DNA of 64,000 bases, from assembly GCA_041392845.1 (NCBI GenBank), contig JAWKLG010000005.1, positions 124,001-188,000 of the forward strand, in the 5' to 3' direction. The notes beneath the pieces were generated by a model that was not told where the DNA came from, did no database searches, and saw only the letters and a list, made by a program, of their open reading frames with translations. Positions within the stretch are counted from its first letter, which is position 1; every line of letters starts with the position of its first letter. Positions 10,201 to 18,568 of this stretch are shown piece after piece. This DNA comes from JAGQWW01 sp041392845. Its GTDB lineage: Bacteria; Bacteroidota; Bacteroidia; Chitinophagales; Saprospiraceae. The translations under genes were made by a program, and so were the position numbers.

Positions 10201-13200
10201 ATTTGAGTAAACCCACCTTTGGTGAATACCATCTGGGTATTCCAAAGTTCCATTTAATTTAAAGCTACCATCTGCCTTTAGGTTTATCTTCTCTGAACCT
10301 GTCAACTTTAATCCGACAGTAAAACCTAAATAAGTTTCTTCATAACCCTCTCTAATAGTTGACCCCATACCAATTCTCGATATTGAAAAACCGAATCCTC
10401 CAAAATTCGCACCTAAAGACCCAGGAAACTTCCAAAGTCCAGGTTCAAAATATCCGCCACCATTAACTTTTCTATTTCTTATAACCAAATCTTGGAATGA
10501 TATTTCTGGAACATCCAAACTTTTCCCAGAACCTAAATTAACTCCTAATTCAAATTTACCTGTCAATCTAGCCTCAACCAAAAATTCAGAATCTTCAAGC
10601 TGCATTGTAATTCCAGAATTTCTTTCCAAAATTACCCTTCCGGCTTTCCACATATTAACACAATAATTATTTTCTCCCATATCTACCTTGAACAGGTACC
10701 TATTCCCGATATCAATCATAGCGTTGTAAGCAAAACAATCGTTTTCGGAAGGAGTGCCCGTACTACAATTCATGTTTTCACTGAAAAGTGGGACATGTAT
10801 CAAACCTGATAATTCGGCTGATTTTAGTTGATTGGCTGCAATATCTAAATAGAATGAATCTATGGATATTGCCCAACCTTCAGCATTCCCATCTGCTAAT
10901 GCTAATAGATTTTTTACAAAAAAGGAACCTGAGAAACCTAAGTCATCAATAACAACATTTGAGACACCTGCTGAAAGTGGATTTGGGTTAGTCGACTTAA
11001 AATGAGATGGAAACTCTACTTCTATATAACTTACATAAAAACCTTTCCATCTAGGATTAAAGCCTCCATTTACAAAAGGGTGTTCGTATCCTGGTGGAGG
11101 GCTTCCGGTAGGAGATTGGACTTCACTATAGTCAAAATAAATCGAATCAATCATCCATTTGTAGTCTTCAATTCCCCTTATTACAAACGGGTCAATTGAA
11201 AAATTGACATAGAAATCTCCCCAAGAAGACATTGTGGTAATAAAAGTACCACTTACTCTTTCTGGTTCTAATAGGGTATCTTTTGTAATTGGGTCTATTG
11301 GAATCACATAATCTCTACAAATTTCTATTTCAGCCTCAATACCCAAACCAGCAAATCCATCACAATCAAAAGAAACAAAAGTATTCCCATTATCTCCATT
11401 CAAATTCAATCTCAATGAATTACTAATTCTAATTTCAGTATTGTTCAGTAAGTTTAATTTGACTGGAAATACTTTAGGGCCAGTAGGATAAAACCTTACA
11501 TCTAATGCCTGGAATACAATTCTTTGACCATTATTTGGAAGTTCTAAAACCATATACGCATCCAGTGTTGCAAAATATGGCTCAAAAACTATATTATCCA
11601 GGTAAATCTGATACAATCTACCATCATCAGCTCTATTTTTGACTACAATCGGCATCAATAAGGAGTCATGCTCTGTAAGAATATTATCAACATAACTTGG
11701 AGGTAAGCTCCTTAGTGATGATATTTTCTCCAAAACAAAGGCTCTATGGACTCCATTAACCTCTTGCCAACCTTGCTTGAGTTGAAACTTTAAATCCTCC
11801 CAGAAGTATTTTTGGTTTTCTTGATAATTTAGGTTCCAATTATTTTCAATAGTTGCAGTTGAATATATAGGATTTGAAGTTGAAGCCGAAGGATAGATAT
11901 CTTCAATAATGGACCATGCTTCCGGATGAAATCCATTTTCATATAAATTTTTATTGGGCTTAAATTCAAATCCAAATAAGTCAGAATACTCTTGGTTTAC
12001 TTTTTCTCGTAAGAATTTCAAAACATATGCTTCAAATTCTGCTTGACCATTAATTTGAGAAACTTCACCCTCTGACAACCTCTTTATTATTTCCAAAAGA
12101 TCATCTTTCAGTTGATTAACCTGTCCGTTTAATAAATCATTTATTACACTAATGTAATCTTGAAAATCAAATAAATTTTTATCGCACTCGTATAATGCTA
12201 AATGGTTTGTTTCCAAGGCTAAATCATCTGGGTCCCTTTCCATGTTCACACCATATGGTAAGGGGGCGGTCTCATAAAGTTCATGCATTCCTGGATTAAG
12301 AAATTCATCGTTCTCTCCAAAAACAAAGAATCTATCGTAATCAAGCCTATCAACAATAACATTCAATGAGTCCCTATATTTTTGACAAATGGGGCCTAAA
12401 GAATTTAAAGAATCCTGATAAATACCTTTTTCATTATTTAATAATCGGGTAATCATTTGAGCCAAAGTATCCTTAACACTATTTGCAAATTGACTTCCCA
12501 ATAACGTGGGGGGATCCTCATTCATCCATGAATAAGGTTCTGGTAATGAATCACAAGGTGGTGATGCTGGGTTAGCCAATAAATCTTCTCTTGAGCATCC
12601 ATTTGGATTTGTTGTAGTTCCTGTTTCCCTATGTCGACCATTGCTATCAAAACCCCAAGGGTCATAAGTTCCAGTTGTATCATATGGATTTCCTTCAACC
12701 CATCCTGGATAAGGTGGCACCTCATTGTAATTTCCATCTATATCAAATCCATTTGGGTCCAAATTAGTTCCTGTTATAGTATTTAATCCTGTTGTATCCC
12801 ATTTGCTTTTTGAAGGGGGAACAATACAGATATCATCTCCAATACTCAATGTTGAAGGATTTAAATCTGGAAAGTATTGAGGAAGATCCCACATTCCATT
12901 TACCGTTCCATCTGCAACATGAATTGAATATTCAAATAGGTATTTAGGGGTATATGAAATAACGTGATCAACCCTAAACCATAATAATATATCTTCAAAT
13001 TCAACTCTAACTGCTGTTTCACCAAAAGGTAAAGGCACAACTCCAGTTCCAGAAAACAAGCATACATCTCTATTTTGTGGTTGACCTTCAACTCCTGGAA
13101 TATTAACGTAAATATTATCCGTACGAGAATATATTGTATCAAGATATATTGGAAATCCTCCAATGTAAATTATAGAATCAATGAACATTTGTTGGTCATT

Positions 13201-14031
13201 ACCATAAAAATCACCCTCACAAAATAAAAAGGTGTACCCTGGCATTGTATCAGCATGAAATGGGTCTCCACAATTAAATCCAGGCAAAGTGAACCGGTCT
13301 GCTGTTTCGTTCTGGATTTCAAATTTCACCCAATTACTTTCTAGACCTTCATTTAAACATAGTTTACGTAATTGAGCAGAGATTATGTTATCAGAGTTTT
13401 TAAAATCAAAAGAACTACCTGTTTTAATGGTTTCATTTATAGTTTCGAAACTTTTCCCTTTATCTCCTAAGACTATTTTAATCTCATATTCCATCTCATT
13501 TTCAATAGCTGATGCACCATCCCATTCAAAATGATAACTATTTAGACCTACTTTTTCAAAAAGTAAATTAGTTGGCTCAGTACAATCTGGTAGCTTTTTA
13601 AATTCGACCTTTTTTAGTTCACCTTTTATTTTTTCAGAAGAATTATTAGTTGAAACCTTTGTATCAATCCTAATAAAGTAGGAAGAATTCTGGTTGAAGG
13701 TCTCTTTTACTTGTTGAAAATTATTTGTTGTAGATGTTTTAGAAATTAATTCAAGACCTTTGATTGCTTTTTTATAAAGGTATAAATCATATGAAATTGT
13801 AGCTTGATTAGGAACAAAACTTACATCCCAGGAAAACCACCACGTTTTACTTTCAATCTCAAAAAATGGTGAAGCGACTTCCAGTGCAATTGGGGTGTTG
13901 GTTGGGTCGGAGAACCTAAATTCTTCTTCAGTAGCTAGGCTTGCACTAAAATTATTTTGTGTAAACAAATTAATCGCTAATAGTGAAAATGATAATACAG
14001 AGAGAAACGCTCTAATTTTCATACCAATCAT
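7249..14031 (-). CDS. Giant secreted beta-rich protein (2260 aa), paralogue of the TANFOR-type giant at 49807-55451
   Basis: Signal peptide at the start (ATG 14031, or ATG 14022 giving MKIRAFLSVLSFSLLAINLF). Residues about 30-240 contain FN3-like sandwiches. Around 414-484 there are three imperfect units of the type GT-x-x-DPNGFDIDG-x-x-x-E. From about 890 to 2100 the protein is almost entirely alternating amphipathic beta strands with Gly-rich turns. This part aligns by eye with the right-hand giant: WKGFY/WQGFY (about 992 versus 475), GGGIFYRM/KGGIYYKM (about 1376 versus 828), GWYSAGQAWA/GWYVNGQAYG (about 1654 versus 1068) and YFRTSHFNTF/VFKTSRYNTL (about 2014 versus 1454). Unlike the right copy it lacks a TANFOR-like N-terminus. 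No sorting domain visible. Intact reading frame over 6.8 kb. It lies 15 bases behind the T9SS-sorted gene and 17 bases before the putative toxin. Function unknown; a surface assembly or export scaffold is my inference. Confidence 0.88.
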   Translation of the reverse strand: MIGMKIRAFLSVLSFSLLAINLFTQNNFSASLATEEEFRFSDPTNTPIALEVASPFFEIESKTWWFSWDVSFVPNQATISYDLYLYKKAIKGLELISKTSTTNNFQQVKETFNQNSSYFIRIDTKVSTNNSSEKIKGELKKVEFKKLPDCTEPTNLLFEKVGLNSYHFEWDGASAIENEMEYEIKIVLGDKGKSFETINETIKTGSSFDFKNSDNIISAQLRKLCLNEGLESNWVKFEIQNETADRFTLPGFNCGDPFHADTMPGYTFLFCEGDFYGNDQQMFIDSIIYIGGFPIYLDTIYSRTDNIYVNIPGVEGQPQNRDVCLFSGTGVVPLPFGETAVRVEFEDILLWFRVDHVISYTPKYLFEYSIHVADGTVNGMWDLPQYFPDLNPSTLSIGDDICIVPPSKSKWDTTGLNTITGTNLDPNGFDIDGNYNEVPPYPGWVEGNPYDTTGTYDPWGFDSNGRHRETGTTTNPNGCSREDLLANPASPPCDSLPEPYSWMNEDPPTLLGSQFANSVKDTLAQMITRLLNNEKGIYQDSLNSLGPICQKYRDSLNVIVDRLDYDRFFVFGENDEFLNPGMHELYETAPLPYGVNMERDPDDLALETNHLALYECDKNLFDFQDYISVINDLLNGQVNQLKDDLLEIIKRLSEGEVSQINGQAEFEAYVLKFLREKVNQEYSDLFGFEFKPNKNLYENGFHPEAWSIIEDIYPSASTSNPIYSTATIENNWNLNYQENQKYFWEDLKFQLKQGWQEVNGVHRAFVLEKISSLRSLPPSYVDNILTEHDSLLMPIVVKNRADDGRLYQIYLDNIVFEPYFATLDAYMVLELPNNGQRIVFQALDVRFYPTGPKVFPVKLNLLNNTEIRISNSLRLNLNGDNGNTFVSFDCDGFAGLGIEAEIEICRDYVIPIDPITKDTLLEPERVSGTFITTMSSWGDFYVNFSIDPFVIRGIEDYKWMIDSIYFDYSEVQSPTGSPPPGYEHPFVNGGFNPRWKGFYVSYIEVEFPSHFKSTNPNPLSAGVSNVVIDDLGFSGSFFVKNLLALADGNAEGWAISIDSFYLDIAANQLKSAELSGLIHVPLFSENMNCSTGTPSENDCFAYNAMIDIGNRYLFKVDMGENNYCVNMWKAGRVILERNSGITMQLEDSEFLVEARLTGKFELGVNLGSGKSLDVPEISFQDLVIRNRKVNGGGYFEPGLWKFPGSLGANFGGFGFSISRIGMGSTIREGYEETYLGFTVGLKLTGSEKINLKADGSFKLNGTLEYPDGIHQRWVYSNFELNQFTIDGSFPGVDKIFGQVTFYDEQEGGAYGSGFRGVLKVNFKALKTSISLDAIAQFGKATDTEGTYKYFMVDVMANIDPGININGALELVGFGGGIFYRMTRDTSGMSGLPANPTGSPSLPGMGESLSGIQYFPSRNAVIGLKAVISIATVTKKSMFNATGSFEIYFTESGGLSSVIIQGNGRFMDEFNIGNPPGFSWGSQPTNNAVVSCNVDIKLAFEEHFSLSGRLQVYFDVGGVLTGEGDAEIYAGPEGWFLNVGVPDQPVQINVSVAGLDLLTISAYFDMGTKIPPMPSLPDNVRSLTGLGNILENENSRGTGRGIAFGASFKFDTGRRYFPGQNYKLYFYGQIAAGAGFDLMLQDFGNVSCLNTGDVLGINGWYSAGQAWAFFQGNIGVGAKVFGKNKEFDILDLSAAAAIQMKLPNPFFARGAVGGRYNVLGGLVKGDINFKFTLGESCEISGGVDPGSEVDIILSTNPYDGATEVPVDVEPVVQFNVPIGETFQLTDVNGNKIEYKAELNAFRIMTGDNTISAKYAWNDDKNQLTISPNQMLPDNDTLQLIVKASLLNFDTIVKVEHDTFLFVTGDKFDFIPESNVEASYPQKGQFNFYRKEDHAEQGYIILKRGQEEIFENAFPSKRFVAEFTPRSGGEQFFTTVTYNSKNIGKEQRLEFDIPSEKLDSNTLYRLRILEVPNSLNLNSTSAVGGSSRPGGNQPVEEEGQLGENTNVGPNPPTPKKLYQLYFRTSHFNTFKEKMDDWEAQISSVQGLSQGLELRIESQGEPFDSYELGLDGEKALVSFEAMLNSTEWFTDNVFELMYKHLPSYVISIDNRDYDKNSPQGFLPNKAISVNYIPSEVPVVTEKMFIGNSMPNLSSISQSINYGVGTVVYSDFFEFKEDIDYEISTLIDEFIRGWEQQGLSPSQIEAKIQDAIRSHFRVYADLYFSPFPPTIENGDYPTKFSYELPGKNRVTSIKTVNFYNNSSN

Positions 14032-14046
14032 CGTTTTAGTAGACTA

Positions 14047-14925
14047 TTAAATTTTTTGAAAAGAAAATGATTTGGAGTAGTTTTCATTAAAAACCCGAAC
14101 AAAATATTTTCCTTGAGGAATATCTTCGATATTTAGTGATAAGGTATTGGCATATGCAGGATTAAAATTGTAATTCCTTATTCTGCTGCCATTATTATCA
14201 AATATTAAAACATCAAAATCTTCCGCGTTTGAATTGTTTGTTGATATGTTTAAGATGGAGTTGACAGGATTTGGATAAACATTAATGCTAAAATCATTAG
14301 GCGATGGACTTTGAAAGGTTAGCTCATCTAAACAATTATTTATCCCCGTCTTTTTAAATTTTAACTTTTCCGAAAATGAAATGTTAAAACCCCTTTCGGA
14401 ATTATAATTATTGATTAGCAATAGGTATTTGAAGTTAGATTCAAGAAATACTGAATTTATATACCCATTTGAACTTTCTGAGCAACCTGCTATTTCAAAA
14501 TCTTCATTTTCTCCAATACGCAATCCTATAGCTCCCAGGCAATCTTGGGGGCTAGATTGTTCTTCACCTAGGTTTTTTCCACTTGCCAGGCATCGTAATT
14601 CTTTATGATTAGTACAATCTTCCTCAATTTGAAACAAAATAAAATCAAAATCATCATCTATATCGAAAGGAACTAAGTCAAATTCAAGGAAACCAGGTTC
14701 TTCTAATTCAAGTGCTATCCAAGTTGAATGATTTGTAGGAAAAGCATTGACAGTACATCCCGAAGTATTAATTATTCCATCATCTGATTCAGGTAAAAAG
14801 TCAATTGATACCGATTCATTATTGCAAATAGATGGAGCGTTTTGACAGAAATACTCAATAGTATTTTGACAAAAAATGGCAAGAGGAAAAAGATTAAGAA
14901 ATAGAAAAAGTTTAAAAGCTTTCAT
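14047..14925 (-). CDS. T9SS type A sorting domain protein
   Basis: 292 residues. The signal peptide (MKAFKLFLFLNLFPLAIFCQ) is followed by a domain of about 180 residues with several Cys and a jelly-roll/PPC-like strand pattern (STWIALELEEPGFLEFDLVP, DDDFDFILFQ). The last 75 residues are a typical type A sorting domain: a VYPNPVNSILNI strand, a middle DVLIFDNNGSRI strand, IPQGKYFVRV and a final basic KSFSFQKI. Type A domains direct proteins through the type IX system to the cell surface. It is the first gene of the minus-strand run, 15 bases before the giant. The upstream region (14926-15143) shows no convincing promoter box. Ligand unknown. Confidence 0.88.
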   Translation of the reverse strand: MKAFKLFLFLNLFPLAIFCQNTIEYFCQNAPSICNNESVSIDFLPESDDGIINTSGCTVNAFPTNHSTWIALELEEPGFLEFDLVPFDIDDDFDFILFQIEEDCTNHKELRCLASGKNLGEEQSSPQDCLGAIGLRIGENEDFEIAGCSESSNGYINSVFLESNFKYLLLINNYNSERGFNISFSEKLKFKKTGINNCLDELTFQSPSPNDFSINVYPNPVNSILNISTNNSNAEDFDVLIFDNNGSRIRNYNFNPAYANTLSLNIEDIPQGKYFVRVFNENYSKSFSFQKI

Positions 14926-15143
14926 AAACGAGATTTAATTTTCTAGACCTTAGTATTATAATTACAGAGCAAAGCAAATGAACAACATTTTAATTTCAAA
15001 ACATTTCGCATTATTTTTTTTTAAAATATAATCATTCGGGGAATTTATATTGCGAATCCAATGTTCTTGATTCAGTTTTATTTTTGGTTTCAAAATCCTT
15101 TAATTTCCAAAAATCTTCACCTTAAAATATTGAGAATTAGAAT

Positions 15144-15728
15144 ATGGAAATATTTAAACCTTTACTAAAAATATCTTTTTGGATATTATTAATACTATCT
15201 ACCCTAGCATTAGTATTTATTCATGTAGGTCTAGCAGGTTTAGAATTTGATTTCACCCCTTCAGGATTCAATTTCTACATTAAGGAATTATCCAAGTATG
15301 GTTATTTATTTGGAGCAACTATTTCTGTTTTAGCTTTAATATATGGAAGTTCACGATACCATGAAAAAATAAAAAATGACAGATTTATAGAATGGAAAAG
15401 TGCTATTGAACCATACCTTAATTATGCTGGGGTATCTAACGAAATGTTGAAGGTAGAATTTACTAGAAAACGATATGAGCTTTTCCGAATACTTTATAAT
15501 CTGGGATTCAGAATTCAAAAAAAAGTAGAATTAGAAAAATGCCTTTTTCTATTTAAAAATGAAATTGAGTTATTTGAAAGCCAGAATAAAAATTACCAAA
15601 ACACAGGTGGAGCCTATCCAGACCTTGAATATGTTTTTATTTTCGATAGTATAAATTACCTCATTCATGGAAGTTGTATCGAATGCTATCCTGGTTATGA
15701 AAGGGACCTTAAAATTTGCTTTCCATAG
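15144..15728 (+). CDS. Two-helix membrane protein of unknown function (probably frameshifted at its 3' end)
   Basis: 194 residues. Two hydrophobic helices (about 8-32 and 48-66) lie near the N-terminus, followed by a soluble, charged, mostly helical region (ERKRYELFRILYNLGFR-like, LEKCLFLFKNEIELFES). It ends abruptly at IECYPGYERDLKICFP. Deleting one A from the AAAA run at about 15711 would continue the frame as DLKFAFHRLDCTLHKL and on to 15924, giving about 260 residues. That suggests either a real frameshift or an indel error. It is transcribed away from the minus-strand operon. I do not recognise the family; similar membrane-anchored hypothetical proteins are common in Bacteroidota. Confidence 0.6.
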   Translation: MEIFKPLLKISFWILLILSTLALVFIHVGLAGLEFDFTPSGFNFYIKELSKYGYLFGATISVLALIYGSSRYHEKIKNDRFIEWKSAIEPYLNYAGVSNEMLKVEFTRKRYELFRILYNLGFRIQKKVELEKCLFLFKNEIELFESQNKNYQNTGGAYPDLEYVFIFDSINYLIHGSCIECYPGYERDLKICFP

Positions 15729-15924
15729 ACTTGATTGTACCTTGCATAAACTACCCCACCAGCTTTTTAATTTGACAACCTCTGAATACCTTTTAATTAA
15801 TTTTCAAATGTTCTTTAAAATGGTTGAAGTCGAACATTTCAATTGTTTTTATGACCCTTTTGGGTACTACTTGAGTTTGGAGCTTTGCCGAATTCATAAT
15901 AATGAATATAAGAAATGTCGATAA
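15667..15924 (+). pseudogene. Probable 3' continuation of the preceding gene in a shifted frame
   Basis: The open frame around 15708-15924 encodes FAFHRLDCTLHKLPHQLF followed by TTSEYLLINF and ends EYKKCR. Composition (Phe, Leu, Cys, His) resembles the preceding protein. The two frames meet at the AAAA run near 15711, where one base difference would fuse them. A free-standing 85-residue gene starting inside the upstream gene is less likely. Confidence 0.4.
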
Positions 15925-16151
15925 GTATTGTCCTTTTCACTTTAGCTCCTATTTAAACTTAATACTCATCTTTGAAAACGGAAAAATATGTGTAAGTATT
16001 AATTTTCTCGCTTTGTTATTCTTCTATTCATTTCAAACGAGCATTTTGAATTAAATGCATAGTTCTATTGAATTCCATATTCAAGAAATAAAAATAAGCC
16101 ATCCCTGGAGACTAAGTTAAAACAGAAATTATCCTTAACACAAATCAAACC

Positions 16152-18461
16152 CTACCTATACACCTCGTCACCCATCTCCCTTACATAAGCCTCGATTTTA
16201 TATTGGCTTTGCAAAGTTTGTAAAAGGCTTTGTGCCTCAGGGTCTGAAGTAAATTTACCGACACAGACTGCCTGGAATGGGGAAGTATTGAACTGAACGA
16301 TTTCTGCATCTGAGAAGCCCAAGGCTTTTAATTCTTCCAGTCTTTGAATGGCATTGGCAGGTTTGCTAAAGGTACCTGCAATGACAAGGAAAGAACCACT
16401 GCCGGTCCAACTGGTATAGTTTTCATCTACACTGGTTTCTTCCGGATTTGTGTATTCCTGCTCAGGCATGTCATTGCCTTGCTCTTGATAATTACCGGCA
16501 TAGGTAGGCTCTTCCATCTCTTCAATTGGATTGCCTATTTTTTTGATGATTACTTCCGTGCGTCTGTTTTCCTGGTGTTCTGCCTCAGAACATTTTACAC
16601 CGTCTACACAACGATTTCTCACATCAGACTCGCCATATCCTACAGCAATAAGACGCTCACCAGCGATGCCTTGCTCTATAAGATATTGTCTTGTATTGTC
16701 ACTCCTTCTTTGAGAAAGCTCTTTGTTGAACCTGTCTGTACCCCTGCTATCTGTATGAGAAGCCAATTCAATGACCATATCCGGATAAATTTTCAACAGG
16801 GTAACCAAGGCATCCAAATCAATGGCTGCATCCGGTCTGAGGGCAGCGTCGTTGAAATTGAAATAAATATTCGGAAGCTGAATTACCGTCCCTTCTACCA
16901 AAGGATTTCCATTACCTTCTATAAATAAAGAAGCTCTAATCGTCTCTCCAGCCTTACAAGGTTTGGTGGTAATGGTATTTACCGCATTGACACTTCCATC
17001 TCTGGTGGCCATCAGGTTGAAAACCTTATTGCAAGGAAGGCAGTAATTCACATTACCATTAGGATCAGATACCAAGGTCATTTGTTTGCCAGTAGCCAAA
17101 TCTGTAACGATTACTTTAACTCCTGACTGAAGGCTAACCCGATCTTCCCCATATACAGTTCCGATAAACTGCACACAGTCCACTGCCTTATCCATTTCAA
17201 TCTGTAAGCCCTGTTCAAACACTTCGGGAGTAACCTGCACATATTTTGGCTGATAACCTTCCTTTTCTACCTTAATGACAGTATTGCCGGTAGGAATAAT
17301 AATTTTTCCAGTACTGTCCCTTTGTAACTCAGAAGCCTGGCCAAATTGTAGTTGGTAAGAAAGTCCGTCTTCACCCGGTACAAAATTCAAGATTCCGTCT
17401 TCACCATTTTTTCCTGCAATTGCTTCTCCAACGGTGTACCCATCCAGGTTGATGTAACTCATGGTTACGCCTTCCAAATCTTCCCCAGTTTCACTATCTT
17501 TTAAATCAACCGCCAATTCTCTTTTAGGCGATTTCTTGGCACCTGTACTATCTGATTCTATATTGAAACTATATATATCATCGCCTCCAAATCCACCTTT
17601 ACGATTGGATGAGAAATACCCGTTTCGATTGTCGCGGTCAACGATAAATCCTATGTCATCTTTTTCTGAGTTAAAAGGTTTGCCAAGATTTAAAGGAATG
17701 GTCCAACCTTCTCCGGCTCGAACACAATAAAATAAATCCAAGCCTCCCAAACCACCATAACTGGTTGATGCGAAATAAAGTGTACCATCCGCATGCATGT
17801 AGGGAAATACCTCATTTCCCTTGCTGTTAACCTGCGGTCCCAAATTCATTGGATCCGACCATTCATTTCCGATCCTTTTGGTCACCCAAATGTCCATACC
17901 TCCATATCCGCCTTCTCTATCCGAAGCAAAGTAAATGGCATCGTTTTCAACTGAAATGGTAGGATGGCAATCATCTGCATTGGGATCATTGAAAGGTAGA
18001 GAACGGATATTCCCCCAACCATCGCCCAATCTTTCTGCCACAAAAACATCCATTTTTCTTATTTCATAGTCTCCTTTGTCTTCTATATTTCTAGAAAAAT
18101 AAACCATCTCATTCGTGCGGTCAAAGGTTAGTGGACCTTCATGAGATTCGCTTAGCAATTCAGTAGCAAATACTTCCGGCTTGCGCAAAACACCTTCCGC
18201 ATCACGTGTCGCTTTGAAAATCGACATGATGGTTTTTCCAATATTCTTGTCTTTGATATTGTACTCAGGGGCAGCAACTTTGGTAGAAATGAAAACGATA
18301 CCTTCTTCAAAAAAAGAAGGACTGAACTCCAGTTTATCAGAGTTGATAAAGGGTTCATTTTTTACGATGACGACATTATCCTCGAGTGGAATTTGTGCCT
18401 CACTTGTTTGTAGTATACCGAGCAGCCCTGTGTATAAACACAGTATAAACAGTTTTTTCAT
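16152..18461 (-). CDS. OmpA family protein with PD40 repeats, carboxypeptidase-like domain and SPOR-type C-terminus
   Basis: 769 residues with signal peptide (MKKLFILCLYTGLLGILQTSEA). Order of parts: PD40/TolB-like propeller repeats (about 40-310; IYFASDREGGYGGMDIWV and LYFASTSYGGLGGLDLFY are typical), a carboxypeptidase-regulatory-like region (about 320-420), a second beta domain, an OmpA peptidoglycan-binding domain (about 530-650; HTDSRGTDRFNKELSQRRS, then GYGESDVRN and ENRRTEVII), an acidic linker and a SPOR-like end (about 690-769; FLVIAGTFSKPANA). OmpA domains hold outer-membrane complexes to peptidoglycan. Proteins of this build lie next to PorP/SprF genes across Bacteroidota and relate to the PorE group of T9SS factors. 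The PorP/SprF gene is 107 bases upstream on the same strand. Confidence 0.93.
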   Translation of the reverse strand: MKKLFILCLYTGLLGILQTSEAQIPLEDNVVIVKNEPFINSDKLEFSPSFFEEGIVFISTKVAAPEYNIKDKNIGKTIMSIFKATRDAEGVLRKPEVFATELLSESHEGPLTFDRTNEMVYFSRNIEDKGDYEIRKMDVFVAERLGDGWGNIRSLPFNDPNADDCHPTISVENDAIYFASDREGGYGGMDIWVTKRIGNEWSDPMNLGPQVNSKGNEVFPYMHADGTLYFASTSYGGLGGLDLFYCVRAGEGWTIPLNLGKPFNSEKDDIGFIVDRDNRNGYFSSNRKGGFGGDDIYSFNIESDSTGAKKSPKRELAVDLKDSETGEDLEGVTMSYINLDGYTVGEAIAGKNGEDGILNFVPGEDGLSYQLQFGQASELQRDSTGKIIIPTGNTVIKVEKEGYQPKYVQVTPEVFEQGLQIEMDKAVDCVQFIGTVYGEDRVSLQSGVKVIVTDLATGKQMTLVSDPNGNVNYCLPCNKVFNLMATRDGSVNAVNTITTKPCKAGETIRASLFIEGNGNPLVEGTVIQLPNIYFNFNDAALRPDAAIDLDALVTLLKIYPDMVIELASHTDSRGTDRFNKELSQRRSDNTRQYLIEQGIAGERLIAVGYGESDVRNRCVDGVKCSEAEHQENRRTEVIIKKIGNPIEEMEEPTYAGNYQEQGNDMPEQEYTNPEETSVDENYTSWTGSGSFLVIAGTFSKPANAIQRLEELKALGFSDAEIVQFNTSPFQAVCVGKFTSDPEAQSLLQTLQSQYKIEAYVREMGDEVYR

Positions 18462-18568
18462 GGGAAAACAAATTTGATGAAAAGCCTTCTGGTTATTCTT
18501 TTCCGGATTATCCCAAATGGCGCATTTTTTCGCCTAATTTTCTTTATAACGTGTTTTTAATCAAAATG

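Noticed and set aside
14926..15143. Promoter with the regulator box for the left operon
   Set aside because: I looked for the CTTTTTNANA tandem repeat and for TAnnTTTG upstream of 14925; only A/T runs without the ACAC core are present, so I cannot place the left operon in the same regulon.
16344..16928. 194-codon plus-strand open frame
   Set aside because: It lies opposite the OmpA/PD40 gene, which has clear family motifs; the plus-strand product is Cys/His/Ile-rich with no motif. Similar antisense frames inside glyS, pckA, the Rieske gene and the giants were dropped for the same reason.
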